Shown here in pieces: positions 8,512 to 16,679 of a stretch of DNA of 64,000 nt. The notes under the pieces are model-generated. The model did no database searches. It was not told the DNA's origin and saw only the letters and a list, made by a program, of their open reading frames with translations. Position numbers and translations under genes: made by a program. Each line of letters begins with the position of its first letter. Within the stretch, counting starts at the first letter, position 1. Origin of the DNA: JBKHYJ01 sp046565505. GTDB taxonomy: Bacteria > Acidobacteriota > Blastocatellia > UBA7656. The stretch is from assembly GCA_046565505.1 (NCBI GenBank), contig JBKHYJ010000128.1, positions 1 through 64,000 on the forward strand, read 5' to 3'.

Positions 8512-8551
8512 GAGGCGCGGCCGGAAGCTTGTCACTTCCCGGCCGCGCCTC
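8512..8551. terminator. Bidirectional terminator between convergent genes
   Basis: Stem of 13 perfect pairs (GAGGCGCGGCCGG with CCGGCCGCGCCTC), extended by GAAG/CTTC with one bulged base, then TGATTTT on the plus strand. It lies between the DUF1579-like gene and the M14 peptidase gene, which converge here. Confidence 0.75.
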
Positions 8552-8589
8552 TGATTTTCATGAGCCACTAATGCCGGAGCGACTAAGGG

Positions 8590-11500
8590 CTACTGGTCTT
8601 CGCCCGTGGCCGCCTGCTGCGGGCGCGCGGGCGGCTCCGGCCTGCCTGCCCCCAGATTGTTGTAGTTCAACGCCGCATTGAACAACAAAAAGAAGCTGCC
8701 TTGCGTCTGATGCCGCCACATAGGGTTATTCGCAAACATCACCACGTGACCCTTGCCCACGGGCACATCAATCACGGCAGGCTTGCCCGCGAGCTCGCCC
8801 CCGCCTGCCAGCATCCCGCTTATCAGCAGTTCCCTTTCAGTTGAGTTAAACCTTAGCACCACGCGCGGCCTCATGTTCGGCGGGACGATCATCGGCCCCA
8901 GGAGCTGGCGCACTTCTTCGCTCACTCCATCCTCGCCGGGCCTGGTTTGTTGTTGCGGCCGCTGCCCCGCCTGCGGCATGGCCTGAATAATGTCGGGGTC
9001 GCCGACGCCGCCCCTGCCTGAAGGCCGGGGGCCCGCCGCGCCGCCGCCCCCGCCGAACCCGCCCGCGCCGGGAAGCGCGCTCACGTTGAGCAATGGAGCC
9101 TGGTTGAAGTAGACGGGCAACGAATCGCCGTACCCATACGCTATCGGACTTTTGCGGTCGCCGAAAATCGCGCTGTATACTGACCCGCGCGCCTGAAGCC
9201 TCTCGGATTGCTGGACGCTTACGCCCGACGTGATGCCATAATCAATCGGTATCTGCGAGACCCCGCCAATGGTTATGAACAGCCCGCCCTCCTCGATGAA
9301 CTTCTGCAAATTCATCACGCCGCGCAGCTCCATGCCGCCGCGCATGTCATCCGTCTGATCGGGCGAGGCGGCAAAATTCGGCGTGACGTCGGACTGCTTC
9401 CAGGGGATAGGCTCGCCGCGCTTCGGCATCCCGTTGACGATCGACTGGGCCGAGCCGCCTACCGGCGGGAAGATCAGCACGTCGTACTTATCCCGCAGGT
9501 CGGCCGTGTCGCGGATCTCATGCACGGAGATGTAGGAGTACGGGACTCGCAGCCGGTCAAACTCTACGCGGAACCAGCCTTCGTTCTGGGTGTTCGTCCA
9601 CGTGTGCACGATGGCTATGCGGGGTACGGCCAGCTCGTGCGTCTTCACCTCGGGCAGCTTATCGACCGCGAGCGCGGTGACGCCTAGCTCCGCGGCGGCC
9701 TGGTCCAGCCGCGCCCGAAGGTCCGCGGGGTTGCCCTCCGCCCTGATGATGAACGAGCCGGCGTTGAACTGTTGGTCGCCCACCTTGAACGAGTCTTCCG
9801 CCGCCTGCATCTTCACGTCCTTGAGCGCGTAGCGTAGCGTCGCGAGCGTGTTGTCCGTGTTGTGGTTGATGATGAAACCGGCCGTGGGAGCCGGTCCTGT
9901 GACACGCCCCTTCACCTTCGCGTCGCTCGTGAGCAGCACCATCGGCGCTTCGAGCACGCTCTTGTCCGTCACGCGGACCGTCTTCACGTTGCGGAGCGCG
10001 CCAAGGGTCCAGCCAGTGTCGTCATAGGGCCTGGGGTCGTTCACGTTGTAGAACTGCGTGTCCATCAGCATGTCCGCCATGCGGGAGTAGGGCTGATCCA
10101 TGCGAATGATGTAAGAGCCGGCGGGGTATTTCTGATCCCTGACGGAGAATTCCTTAGTCGCGGCGTGGACTTCGACTCCCATCAGCCGCAGCAGGTTGAT
10201 CATGTCGGCGGCCTCGACCGGGCGCGGGTCGTTGGCCGATACGACGTAGGCCGCAGGGCCTTCGTTGGCCGCCTTCTCGACCGACCGCTTGCCCTTGATG
10301 TAGAAATTATTCAAGAAGCGATCCTTGTTGCCCGCGACCATATTCATGGCGAACAGTATGGCGGACTGTTGCAGGTTGATGTTGTTTCGGATCGACCACT
10401 TAACCCACGGCAGCGGCGGGTTCGGGCGGAACCAGTCGCGCTGTGACTGTGGGCCGACCGTGCGGGTGCTGGTGTCGGCGCCCGTCCCGCCATAGGTCTC
10501 GTAGAAGCGGCCTATCGAGTTGTGCCCGTTCGCCACGTAAAACATGTAGTTCGGGGCCCACCCGTCGTAGAACCCATGCGTCCACACGCCGGGCACGCCG
10601 CGCTTGGTCATCTCCTCTATCTCGTGGTAGGCGAGCACGTGCCACTCGTCGATTACGAGCGGGTCGAGCCACGCGTTGTATGGCCCCGTGCCCGTCGAGG
10701 TGTAGAGGAACGGCACGGACTCGTGCAGGTCGTGGAGGACTTGTGGGTGGTACTCCAAGAAAGTCCTCATCTGGTTGCGCGAGAGCGCCAGGGCCATCCC
10801 GAGGCCGTCCCGGTTGTTGTCGTGCGCGACGTATTTGCCCCAGTAAAGCAGCGGGGGCGCGGGCTTGTTCGGGTTCGCCTTGCGGTAGTTATACTGATCG
10901 ACCGCGCGGTCGCGGCCATCCACCTCCAGCGCCGGCGTGATCATCACTATCACGTTCTTGCGTATGGCCTCGATGAACGGGGAATCCTCTACCGCGAGGC
11001 GGTAGGCAAGCTCCATGAGCATCTCGGGCGAGCCCGTTTCGGGCGAATGAATGGAGCCCGAGGCCCAGTAGAACACCTTCCCTTCCGCGACCAGCGCTTG
11101 CGCCTCACGGTCGTTTATTTTGCGCGGGTCGGCCAGGCGGGCCGTGATCTCTTTGTAGCGGTCGAGCCGCGCGATATTCGACTCGTCGCTGACGATGACG
11201 AGCATCTGCTCCCTGCCCTCCTCGCTCCGCTCGGGCGCAGTCAGGACGCGCACGCGGGGGGTGGCCTTTTCCAGCTCGCGGTAATAGCGGTACATGTCTT
11301 TCGTGTAGGTCAGCTTGTCGGGCTTGCCGATGACGTAGCCGAGTACCTTCTCGGGCGAGGGCACTTTCTCCGACGCGGGCAAGTGGTCAACGAGTTCGGT
11401 TAAGAAGAATTTTTCGGTCGTGTACTCTCTTATCTTAGCCGTGTAGCCTTCGTCCGTGCGCGAAGTCGAGGCGGCCTTGGACTTGGCGTTCTTCTGAGGG

Positions 11501-11610
11501 GCGGGCGGCGGGCCGGCGGCCCCCGCGGCCGCGGCGAGAGAGAGCAGCATTGCGCCGGCGACGGCCAGCGCGTACATCCGCCTGAGTGCGAGCGAGCGTC
11601 CTCGGTTCAT
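8590..11610 (-). CDS. M14-family zinc carboxypeptidase, exported, with C-terminal glutamine-amidotransferase-like domain
   Basis: 1006 residues with signal peptide (residues 12-32). The M14 peptidase domain lies at about 55-400. Its zinc signature HSPE (His188, Glu191 in ASGSIHSPETGSPEM) and a downstream His in VLHDLHES (His293/296) are present, as is the substrate-binding DNNRDG. M14 enzymes cleave C-terminal residues from peptides. After residue ~650 the chain changes to a fold typical of class-I amidotransferase-like domains (RIAIVHTWTNTQNEGWFR..., YDVLIFPPVGG). This layout is common in secreted M14 proteins of Acidobacteria and Bacteroidetes. A Gly/Pro/Gln-rich low-complexity stretch occurs near residues 850-900. 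The gene is alone on its strand. Specific substrate not predictable. Confidence 0.85.
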   Translation of the reverse strand: MNRGRSLALRRMYALAVAGAMLLSLAAAAGAAGPPPAPQKNAKSKAASTSRTDEGYTAKIREYTTEKFFLTELVDHLPASEKVPSPEKVLGYVIGKPDKLTYTKDMYRYYRELEKATPRVRVLTAPERSEEGREQMLVIVSDESNIARLDRYKEITARLADPRKINDREAQALVAEGKVFYWASGSIHSPETGSPEMLMELAYRLAVEDSPFIEAIRKNVIVMITPALEVDGRDRAVDQYNYRKANPNKPAPPLLYWGKYVAHDNNRDGLGMALALSRNQMRTFLEYHPQVLHDLHESVPFLYTSTGTGPYNAWLDPLVIDEWHVLAYHEIEEMTKRGVPGVWTHGFYDGWAPNYMFYVANGHNSIGRFYETYGGTGADTSTRTVGPQSQRDWFRPNPPLPWVKWSIRNNINLQQSAILFAMNMVAGNKDRFLNNFYIKGKRSVEKAANEGPAAYVVSANDPRPVEAADMINLLRLMGVEVHAATKEFSVRDQKYPAGSYIIRMDQPYSRMADMLMDTQFYNVNDPRPYDDTGWTLGALRNVKTVRVTDKSVLEAPMVLLTSDAKVKGRVTGPAPTAGFIINHNTDNTLATLRYALKDVKMQAAEDSFKVGDQQFNAGSFIIRAEGNPADLRARLDQAAAELGVTALAVDKLPEVKTHELAVPRIAIVHTWTNTQNEGWFRVEFDRLRVPYSYISVHEIRDTADLRDKYDVLIFPPVGGSAQSIVNGMPKRGEPIPWKQSDVTPNFAASPDQTDDMRGGMELRGVMNLQKFIEEGGLFITIGGVSQIPIDYGITSGVSVQQSERLQARGSVYSAIFGDRKSPIAYGYGDSLPVYFNQAPLLNVSALPGAGGFGGGGGAAGPRPSGRGGVGDPDIIQAMPQAGQRPQQQTRPGEDGVSEEVRQLLGPMIVPPNMRPRVVLRFNSTERELLISGMLAGGGELAGKPAVIDVPVGKGHVVMFANNPMWRHQTQGSFFLLFNAALNYNNLGAGRPEPPARPQQAATGEDQ

Positions 11611-12052
11611 TATCTCCTCCGTTCAAGTGGCTGTGAGCCGTAAGGTATGGGCAGTCAGTTCTTCGAGGGTGACTGCCAGAGTCATCTCCAAACGTAACCC
11701 GGCATCGAGGCCCGTGTGGTCAAGTACCCCGGCGATGGACGAAAGCTGTTAGCTGATTGCTTATATAATGAAGCTGGCAGAGCGTGCTCGCGTCCGCGCC
11801 AGTGGAAGCACGTTCGCGAGCGCGCCCGCCTGGCGACTAAGACTTTAAAAGGCGTCGGCCGGTTACAAAAAATTTTCCTCGATAAATTTGCGAGCCAGTA
11901 TCGTCGCAGCCGGAAATGATTTTTGCAAGCCTGGGCGGCCCCGCGCAGGTCTTCGCCGCCTCGCTTTGACTTGGGCTTCTAAAAGTCATAATCTCGTGAC
12001 CGGCGCCCCGCGCCGTTTCTCAGAGCATTTAAGAAACACAGGACGGACAGAC
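11611..12052. other. Divergent intergenic region
   Basis: 442 bp between the M14 peptidase gene and the amidohydrolase gene, with no credible gene. It contains an 8-bp inverted repeat GGCAGTCA/TGACTGCC (11650-11677) in the presumed leader of the M14 gene and the amidohydrolase promoter described separately. A TATAAT box at 11764-11769 lacks a good -35 partner. Confidence 0.5.
11966..11994 (+). promoter_or_regulatory. Sigma-70-type promoter of the amidohydrolase gene
   Basis: TTGACT (11966-11971) and TAATCT (11989-11994) with 17-bp spacing. Transcription would begin near 12001, about 50 nt before the start codon. Confidence 0.55.
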
Positions 12053-13405
12053 ATGCGATTCAAGGGAATTCTAAGCGGGCTGCTCCTGGCCCTGCTCACG
12101 ACATCCGCGGTCACGGGCACGCCCGCCCAGCTCGCCGGCAGGCGCGAAGCCCCCGTAAAGGTCGCCATACGCTGCGGCCGGCTGATTGACGGCAAAGGCG
12201 ACGCGCCCATAAGCAACGCGGTCATCTTAATAGAGGGCGAGCGCATCGCGGCGGCCGGCGCGAACGTCGCCATACCTCCGGGCGCCGAGGTCATTGACCT
12301 GGGTGGCGCGACGGTGCTGCCCGGGCTGATTGATTGCCACACGCACCTGCTTCAGAACTATAATGGCGAGCTCAAAGACGACGACCCGAACATGATTTTG
12401 ACCGTGACGCAGATGAGCACGGCCAAACGCGCGCTGCTCGGCGCGGCCATGGGTCGCGAGGACCTGGAAGCGGGGATTACGACGGTCCGGGATTTAGGCA
12501 ATTCCGGCTGGAACGGCGACGTGGCGCTGCGCGACGCGATTAACGAAGGCTGGGTGGTCGGGCCGCGCATCATCGCTTCGACGCGGGCGCTTTCGGCCGC
12601 GGGCGGCCAGTTCGGCGAAGTGTCGGCACCCGCGCAGAAGATCATCGAGCAAGAATACGCGGTGATAAGCGGCGTCGAAGAGGCGCGCCGCGCGGTCCGC
12701 CAGGCGCTTTACGATGGGGCCGATTGCATCAAGGTCATAGTCAATACGGGGCCCCGCGTCGTCTCCCTGGAAGAGATGAAAGTCATCGTCGAGGAGGCCC
12801 ACCGCGTACGCCGCAAGGTCGCCGCCCATGCCATCGGCGAACAGGCCACGCGCATCGCCGCCGAAGCGGGCGTCGATTCTATAGAGCACGCTTACGTCGT
12901 CCCGGACGACGTACTGAAGCTGATGGCGGAGAAGAAAATTTTCCTGGTGCCGACCGATGGACCCGCCGACGCTTACGTGGGTATTTTCGAGAGGCCTCAA
13001 ACGGAACAGCAGCGCAAGGAGGCCGAAACGCGGTGGAAATTCCTTATCGCCGGCAGCCGCAAGCGCCTCGAACGCGCCGTGAAGGCGGGCGTGCGGATTG
13101 CGGCCGGCTCCGACATGTATTACCAGATTCCGGGAAAGACGCGCGGGCAGGCCAGCCTCTCCATGCTTCGCGCTTACCAGGAATCGGGCATGACGTCGCT
13201 CCAGATCATTCGCGCCGCGACCGTCAACGCGGCCGAGCTGCTCGGGTGGCAGGCGAGAATTGGCAGCATCGAACCCGGCAAATTCGCAGACATAATCGCC
13301 GTCGAGGGCGACCCCCTCGCCGACATCACACAGCTGGAGCGCGTGAAGTTCGTGATTAAGAATGGCAAGGTCATCAGAAATGACCTGACCGGAAACCGCA
13401 GGTGA
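12053..13405 (+). CDS. Exported amidohydrolase (imidazolonepropionase-like / Xaa-Pro dipeptidase-like)
   Basis: 450 residues from the ATG at 12053; the open frame extends upstream to 11888, but that part shows no family similarity and lies upstream of the promoter. A signal peptide (MRFKGILSGLLLALLTTSAV) places it outside the cytoplasm. The metal-dependent hydrolase signature is complete: DCHTHLL (His96, His98), a carboxylated-Lys region near DCIKVIVNTG, AAHAIGEQATRIAAEAGVDSIEHAY (two His) and AGSDMYY (Asp). The N- and C-terminal strands form the small beta-sandwich (LIDGKGD..., GKFADIIAVEGDPLADI). Relatives hydrolyse cyclic amides, Xaa-Pro dipeptides or lactones. The exact substrate cannot be assigned. 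Confidence 0.9.
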   Translation: MRFKGILSGLLLALLTTSAVTGTPAQLAGRREAPVKVAIRCGRLIDGKGDAPISNAVILIEGERIAAAGANVAIPPGAEVIDLGGATVLPGLIDCHTHLLQNYNGELKDDDPNMILTVTQMSTAKRALLGAAMGREDLEAGITTVRDLGNSGWNGDVALRDAINEGWVVGPRIIASTRALSAAGGQFGEVSAPAQKIIEQEYAVISGVEEARRAVRQALYDGADCIKVIVNTGPRVVSLEEMKVIVEEAHRVRRKVAAHAIGEQATRIAAEAGVDSIEHAYVVPDDVLKLMAEKKIFLVPTDGPADAYVGIFERPQTEQQRKEAETRWKFLIAGSRKRLERAVKAGVRIAAGSDMYYQIPGKTRGQASLSMLRAYQESGMTSLQIIRAATVNAAELLGWQARIGSIEPGKFADIIAVEGDPLADITQLERVKFVIKNGKVIRNDLTGNRR

Positions 13406-13530
13406 ACGCGGGCGAAAGATAATTGGCGGCCTGAAATCCATGGTCACTGATCGGCCCCCGGGTATTAAACGCGCACCGTGCCCGTCGCCGCCCGCCCATC
13501 TCTTTCACGGCAAGGCTGCTCGCGGCGCGA

Positions 13531-13560
13531 TTGACAGTTAACGCGCGTCTTGTGTAAGCT
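13531..13560 (+). promoter_or_regulatory. Promoter of the zinc-ribbon/rpsU unit
   Basis: TTGACA (13531-13536) and TAAGCT (13555-13560), 18-bp spacing. A second weaker pair, TTGACT (13604-13609) with TTTAGT (13627-13632, 17 bp), may be a tandem promoter. These are the only notable elements in the 303-bp gap after the amidohydrolase gene, apart from a 6-bp hairpin CCTCAA/TTGAGG (13669-13687) just upstream of the ribosome-binding site. Confidence 0.55.
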
Positions 13561-13708
13561 AATCAGCTTGAAGTTGTTGCGATTTTAGACCGGGTTATTT
13601 ATATTGACTGGCCCGCGCCCTTGAATTTTAGTAACCGTACCCCAGGACAGGAACTGCCTTTTCGCAACCCTCAACTATAAATTGAGGAGCCTAACTGAGG
13701 AGATTGAG

Positions 13709-13930
13709 ATGGAAGATAAGACCCTCACATGCGCGGACTGCGGCCAGCCTTTTACATTCTCAGCTGGCGAGCAACAATTTTTTCAAGAGCGGGGGATGAG
13801 CGAGCCAAAACGTTGTAAAGAGTGCCGCCAGACACGCAAAGCTAACAGGGACAGCGGCGGCGGCAGGGGCGGCCGCGGAGGCCAGGGCGGCGAAGGCGGC
13901 GGCAGAGGCGGCTCGTATAATCGTTGGTAA
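13709..13930 (+). CDS. Small zinc-ribbon protein with Gly/Arg-rich tail
   Basis: 73 residues starting MEDKTLTC; the frame is open upstream, but AGGAG at 13698-13702 supports this ATG. Two Cys pairs (CADC and CKEC in RCKECRQTRK) form a treble-clef or zinc ribbon of the 'probable zinc-ribbon' family (zf-trcl type). The last ~25 residues are almost only Gly, Arg, Gln and Glu, an RGG-like tail of the kind that binds RNA. It sits 19 bp upstream of rpsU in the same direction, which suggests co-expression and a link to RNA or ribosomes; this is inference. No function is established for the family. Confidence 0.85.
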   Translation: MEDKTLTCADCGQPFTFSAGEQQFFQERGMSEPKRCKECRQTRKANRDSGGGRGGRGGQGGEGGGRGGSYNRW

Positions 13931-13949
13931 GTAAACGGAGGTTTTTTGA

Positions 13950-14156
13950 GTGGCAAGAGTACAGGTTCACGATAACGAAAGCATCGAGAGCGCAATTCGT
14001 CGCTTCAAGCGGCAGGTCGCCCGCGAAGGCATCATCACAGACACAAAGAAGCACGCATTCTACCTGAAGCCGGGCGAGCGTCGCCGCCTTAAGTCTCAGG
14101 TCGCCAGGCGGCGGGCCCGCAAGAGTCTGCGCAAGCGCAGCAGCAACGACGAGTAA
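13950..14156 (+). CDS. rpsU: Small ribosomal subunit protein bS21
   Basis: 68 residues, the usual size. It carries the family pattern: N-terminal VQVHDNESIESAIRRFKRQVAREGI, then an Arg/Lys-rich tail (RRRLKSQVARRRARKSLRKR). bS21 binds the 30S subunit near the 3' end of 16S rRNA and assists initiation. The start is GTG with CGGAGG 8 nt upstream. A 20-bp perfect hairpin follows the stop codon. Confidence 0.96.
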   Translation: MARVQVHDNESIESAIRRFKRQVAREGIITDTKKHAFYLKPGERRRLKSQVARRRARKSLRKRSSNDE

Positions 14157-14167
14157 AGGCGGTGAGT

Positions 14168-14219
14168 CAGTAGCAGGCAGGCGGTTGTTTTCATTATACC
14201 AACCGCCTGCCTGCTACTG
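14168..14219. terminator. Long perfect hairpin between convergent genes, probable bidirectional terminator
   Basis: CAGTAGCAGGCAGGCGGTTG (14168-14187) is repeated in perfect inverse at 14200-14219 around a 12-nt AT-rich loop. It lies 11 bp after rpsU and 8 bp from the stop of the HEAT-repeat gene. There is no T-run on either side, so it is not a textbook intrinsic terminator; it could also protect mRNA 3' ends or be a repetitive palindrome. Confidence 0.55.
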
Positions 14220-14227
14220 ATCGCCGG

Positions 14228-15076
14228 CTACTGGTCGGGGGTCGCCATCAATCGCTGAAGCGCCTCTTTCATCTGCGTGCGGGTCTCCTCGTCCCTTTCA
14301 TTTGCTACAGCCTCATTAAGCGCCGCTACGGCGTGCTTGTCTCCTATGTCCGCGAGCGCGACGGCCGCCGCCAGCTTGACGGACTTATACTCATCTTTCA
14401 GAGCCAGCGTCAGAGGTTCTACCGCGCGCTTGTCGCGGATGTCGCCGAGCGCGGCGGCCACCGCGGCACGCACGTCGGGGGCGGGGTCTCTGACCATCAT
14501 CAGCAAGGGCGGCACGGCCCGTGAATCCTTGAGCGCGCCGAGCCCCATCGCCGCGGCGGAAGAAACGCTTGAGGTCGTATCTTTGAGGGCGGCGATGAGC
14601 GGGTCAACGGCGCGCCCATCGTTCAGATGACCGAGCACGCGGGCGGCGGCGCTCCGCACGAAAGCCACTTCGTCTTTCAGCGCGAGGATGAGAGGCTCTA
14701 CCGCTCGCTTGTCTGCGAATGCGCCCAGAGCGTTCGCGGCGGTGGCCCTCACGTCCGCATCCGCGTCCTTGAGCGCCCCTATAATCGGCTCGACCGCGCG
14801 CGGGTCTTCCGTCTCCGCCAGTTTATCCAGCGCGTCCCGCCGCTCAATCGATGAGCGGCTCTTCAACCGCTCTAACGCGCTGGCGAAATCATCCTTCTTA
14901 CTGTCCTTCTGGGCGGTCCGAAACGGGCCGCGCGGGTCGCCGGGTTGAAACGCCGCGTCGCGAATGACGGGGCTGCGCGAGCCCTGCGGGGCGAGCAGAA
15001 GCGTGAGGACTGGGAGGAGGATTCGCAGCGCCATAGTCATAATCAGAAACGGTAATAACCGGGGCCCGGTTATCAA
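14228..15076 (-). CDS. Exported HEAT-repeat protein
   Basis: 282 residues from a TTG start that has GGAG 7 nt upstream; an internal ATG at 15040 (MTMALRILLPVL) is an alternative. A hydrophobic signal segment occupies residues ~8-29. From residue ~65 there are about six HEAT/PBS-lyase-type repeats of ~31 residues, each with the pattern DKRAVEPLILALKDEVAFVRSAAARVLG or close to it. Such solenoids bind proteins. The very even spacing and high identity between repeats suggest recent internal duplication. No catalytic motif. Downstream of it on the plus strand is the convergent rpsU gene. Partner unknown. Confidence 0.85.
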   Translation of the reverse strand: MITGPRLLPFLIMTMALRILLPVLTLLLAPQGSRSPVIRDAAFQPGDPRGPFRTAQKDSKKDDFASALERLKSRSSIERRDALDKLAETEDPRAVEPIIGALKDADADVRATAANALGAFADKRAVEPLILALKDEVAFVRSAAARVLGHLNDGRAVDPLIAALKDTTSSVSSAAAMGLGALKDSRAVPPLLMMVRDPAPDVRAAVAAALGDIRDKRAVEPLTLALKDEYKSVKLAAAVALADIGDKHAVAALNEAVANERDEETRTQMKEALQRLMATPDQ

Positions 15077-15212
15077 TGACCTGCTCCATATGCGGAGTAG
15101 TGAGCCGCGTGTAGCCGGTCATCTGTAGCCGGGACGCGCCTTGCCCGGCTCGCCTTTGAGCAGCCTCGGACGGACGGCGGCTGACTGCCGCTCGGCGCGC
15201 GGCGAGCTTGAC

Positions 15213-15392
15213 CTAGTCGCCGAACATCCCGCCGATTTTATCGCCAAGGCCGCCCGGGAGCTTGCCCAGGTATGAAGAAAGCTGCTCCGGGTTGTCCTTC
15301 ACGTAGCCGAGGACGGTATCAACCGCCTGCTCCGCCTTTTGCTGATCTAACCCCACCTTTGAAATCAATAACGACACTAATTGCTCTCTCAC
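15213..15392 (-). CDS. Small conserved-looking protein downstream of deoB
   Basis: A 59-residue frame with GTG start and a near-perfect ribosome-binding site (AAGGAGGGG, 4-6 nt upstream). Translation begins VREQLVSLLISKVGLDQQKA and ends GGLGDKIGGMFGD. The amphipathic helical start and the Gly-rich end with GLGDKIGGMFG resemble small DUF2780/YidB-like proteins, but I am not sure of the family. It begins 37 bp after deoB ends, on the same strand, so it is probably the last gene of that operon. No signal peptide. Function unknown. Confidence 0.7.
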   Translation of the reverse strand: MREQLVSLLISKVGLDQQKAEQAVDTVLGYVKDNPEQLSSYLGKLPGGLGDKIGGMFGD

Positions 15393-15429
15393 TTCGCCCC
15401 TCCTTTCTGAATCTGAACGCCGGCTTGCG

Positions 15430-16605
15430 TCAAGCTATATCCCGAAGGAAGCTGCGGCCTGCCTGTAACTCAAGCCCGAAATTCTCGGCCACGGTCTGCC
15501 CTATGTCGGCGAGCGACGAGCGCGTGCCGAGATCAACCCCGGCCCGCGCCCGCGCGCCCCAGGCGAGCACGGGCACGTATTCGCGCGTGTGGTCAGTCGA
15601 AATATCCCCGGGGTCGCAACCGTGGTCGGCCGTAATCATAAGCAAGTCGTCCTCACGCATAGCCCTTTGAATCTCTGGCAACCGCGCGTCGAATCGCTCA
15701 AGAGCCTGCGCGTAGCCCTCCACGTCGTTGCGATGGCCGTAGAGCATGTCGAAGTCTACGAGGTTCGTGAAGACCAGGCCGCGCCCGGTGGTGTCGAGTG
15801 CGCGCAGCGTTTGATCCACGCTCGCGTCGTTGTTCCCGGCTTTCAGCTCTTCCGTCGTGCCGCGGTGACAGAATATCGAGCCGATCTTGCCGACGGCGGC
15901 GACGGCAAGCCCCGCCGATTTCACCCTGTCGAGCAACGTCTGCTCGGGCGGGTCAATGGCGTAATCAAGCCGCGATTCGGTCCGGCGAAAATTCCCCGGC
16001 GCGCCCACGAACGGGCGCGCGATGACCCGCCCGACTTCGTCCGCGCCCGTCAGGAGCCCGCGGGCGATCTCGCACCAGTGGTAGAGGCGCTCAAGCGGGA
16101 CCACTTCTTCGTGGGCCGCGATTTGAAAGACACTGTCGGCCGAGGTGTAAACGATGGGTCGGCCCGTGCGGACGTGCTCCTCGCCGAGCTCCTTGATGAT
16201 CTCCGTGCCCGAGGCCGGTTTGTTGCCGAGAACCTTTCGCCCTAATGCCCGCTCGAATGGCTCTATGACTCGCGGCGGGAAGCCCTCCGGGTAGGTGGGG
16301 AAAGGGCTCGCAGTGATGATGCCGCCCATCTCCCAGTGCCCGGTCGTCGTGTCCTTGCCGCGCGATTGCGTAGCCACGCGGCCGAAGACACCGGCCGGCC
16401 GCTCCGCGGGCGGGACGGGCAAGGCTCGGATGTTAGCCAGCCCCATCGCGCGCAGGTTCGGGATGTCCACCTTGCGCGAACCCAGCGTGTGGCCCAGAGT
16501 ATCGGCCCCGGCGTCGCCATAATCCGCGGCGTCCGGCATCTCGCCGATGCCTACGCTGTCGAGCACTATAAGCACTACCCTGTTGAATGGCCCGCCGTCA
16601 TTCAT
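15430..16605 (-). CDS. deoB: Phosphopentomutase
   Basis: 391 residues from the ATG at 16605, which has GGGAG 8 nt upstream (a first ATG at 16611 sits too close to it). The enzyme interconverts ribose 1-phosphate and ribose 5-phosphate (and the deoxy forms), linking nucleoside salvage to the pentose phosphate pathway. Alkaline-phosphatase superfamily marks are visible: IVLDSVGIGEMPDA at the start, the phosphorylated-Thr region KDTTTGHWEMGG, the metal ligands in TNLVDFDMLYGHRND and MITADHGCDPGDISTDHTREYVP. Length and motif order are those of bacterial DeoB. Confidence 0.95.
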   Translation of the reverse strand: MNDGGPFNRVVLIVLDSVGIGEMPDAADYGDAGADTLGHTLGSRKVDIPNLRAMGLANIRALPVPPAERPAGVFGRVATQSRGKDTTTGHWEMGGIITASPFPTYPEGFPPRVIEPFERALGRKVLGNKPASGTEIIKELGEEHVRTGRPIVYTSADSVFQIAAHEEVVPLERLYHWCEIARGLLTGADEVGRVIARPFVGAPGNFRRTESRLDYAIDPPEQTLLDRVKSAGLAVAAVGKIGSIFCHRGTTEELKAGNNDASVDQTLRALDTTGRGLVFTNLVDFDMLYGHRNDVEGYAQALERFDARLPEIQRAMREDDLLMITADHGCDPGDISTDHTREYVPVLAWGARARAGVDLGTRSSLADIGQTVAENFGLELQAGRSFLRDIA

Positions 16606-16679
16606 CGTCATTCTCCCGAACCGATTCTAAAGCGATAAACCGGGGGTGACAAGGCGGAAGGCAGCCGCCGACTCCTGCC

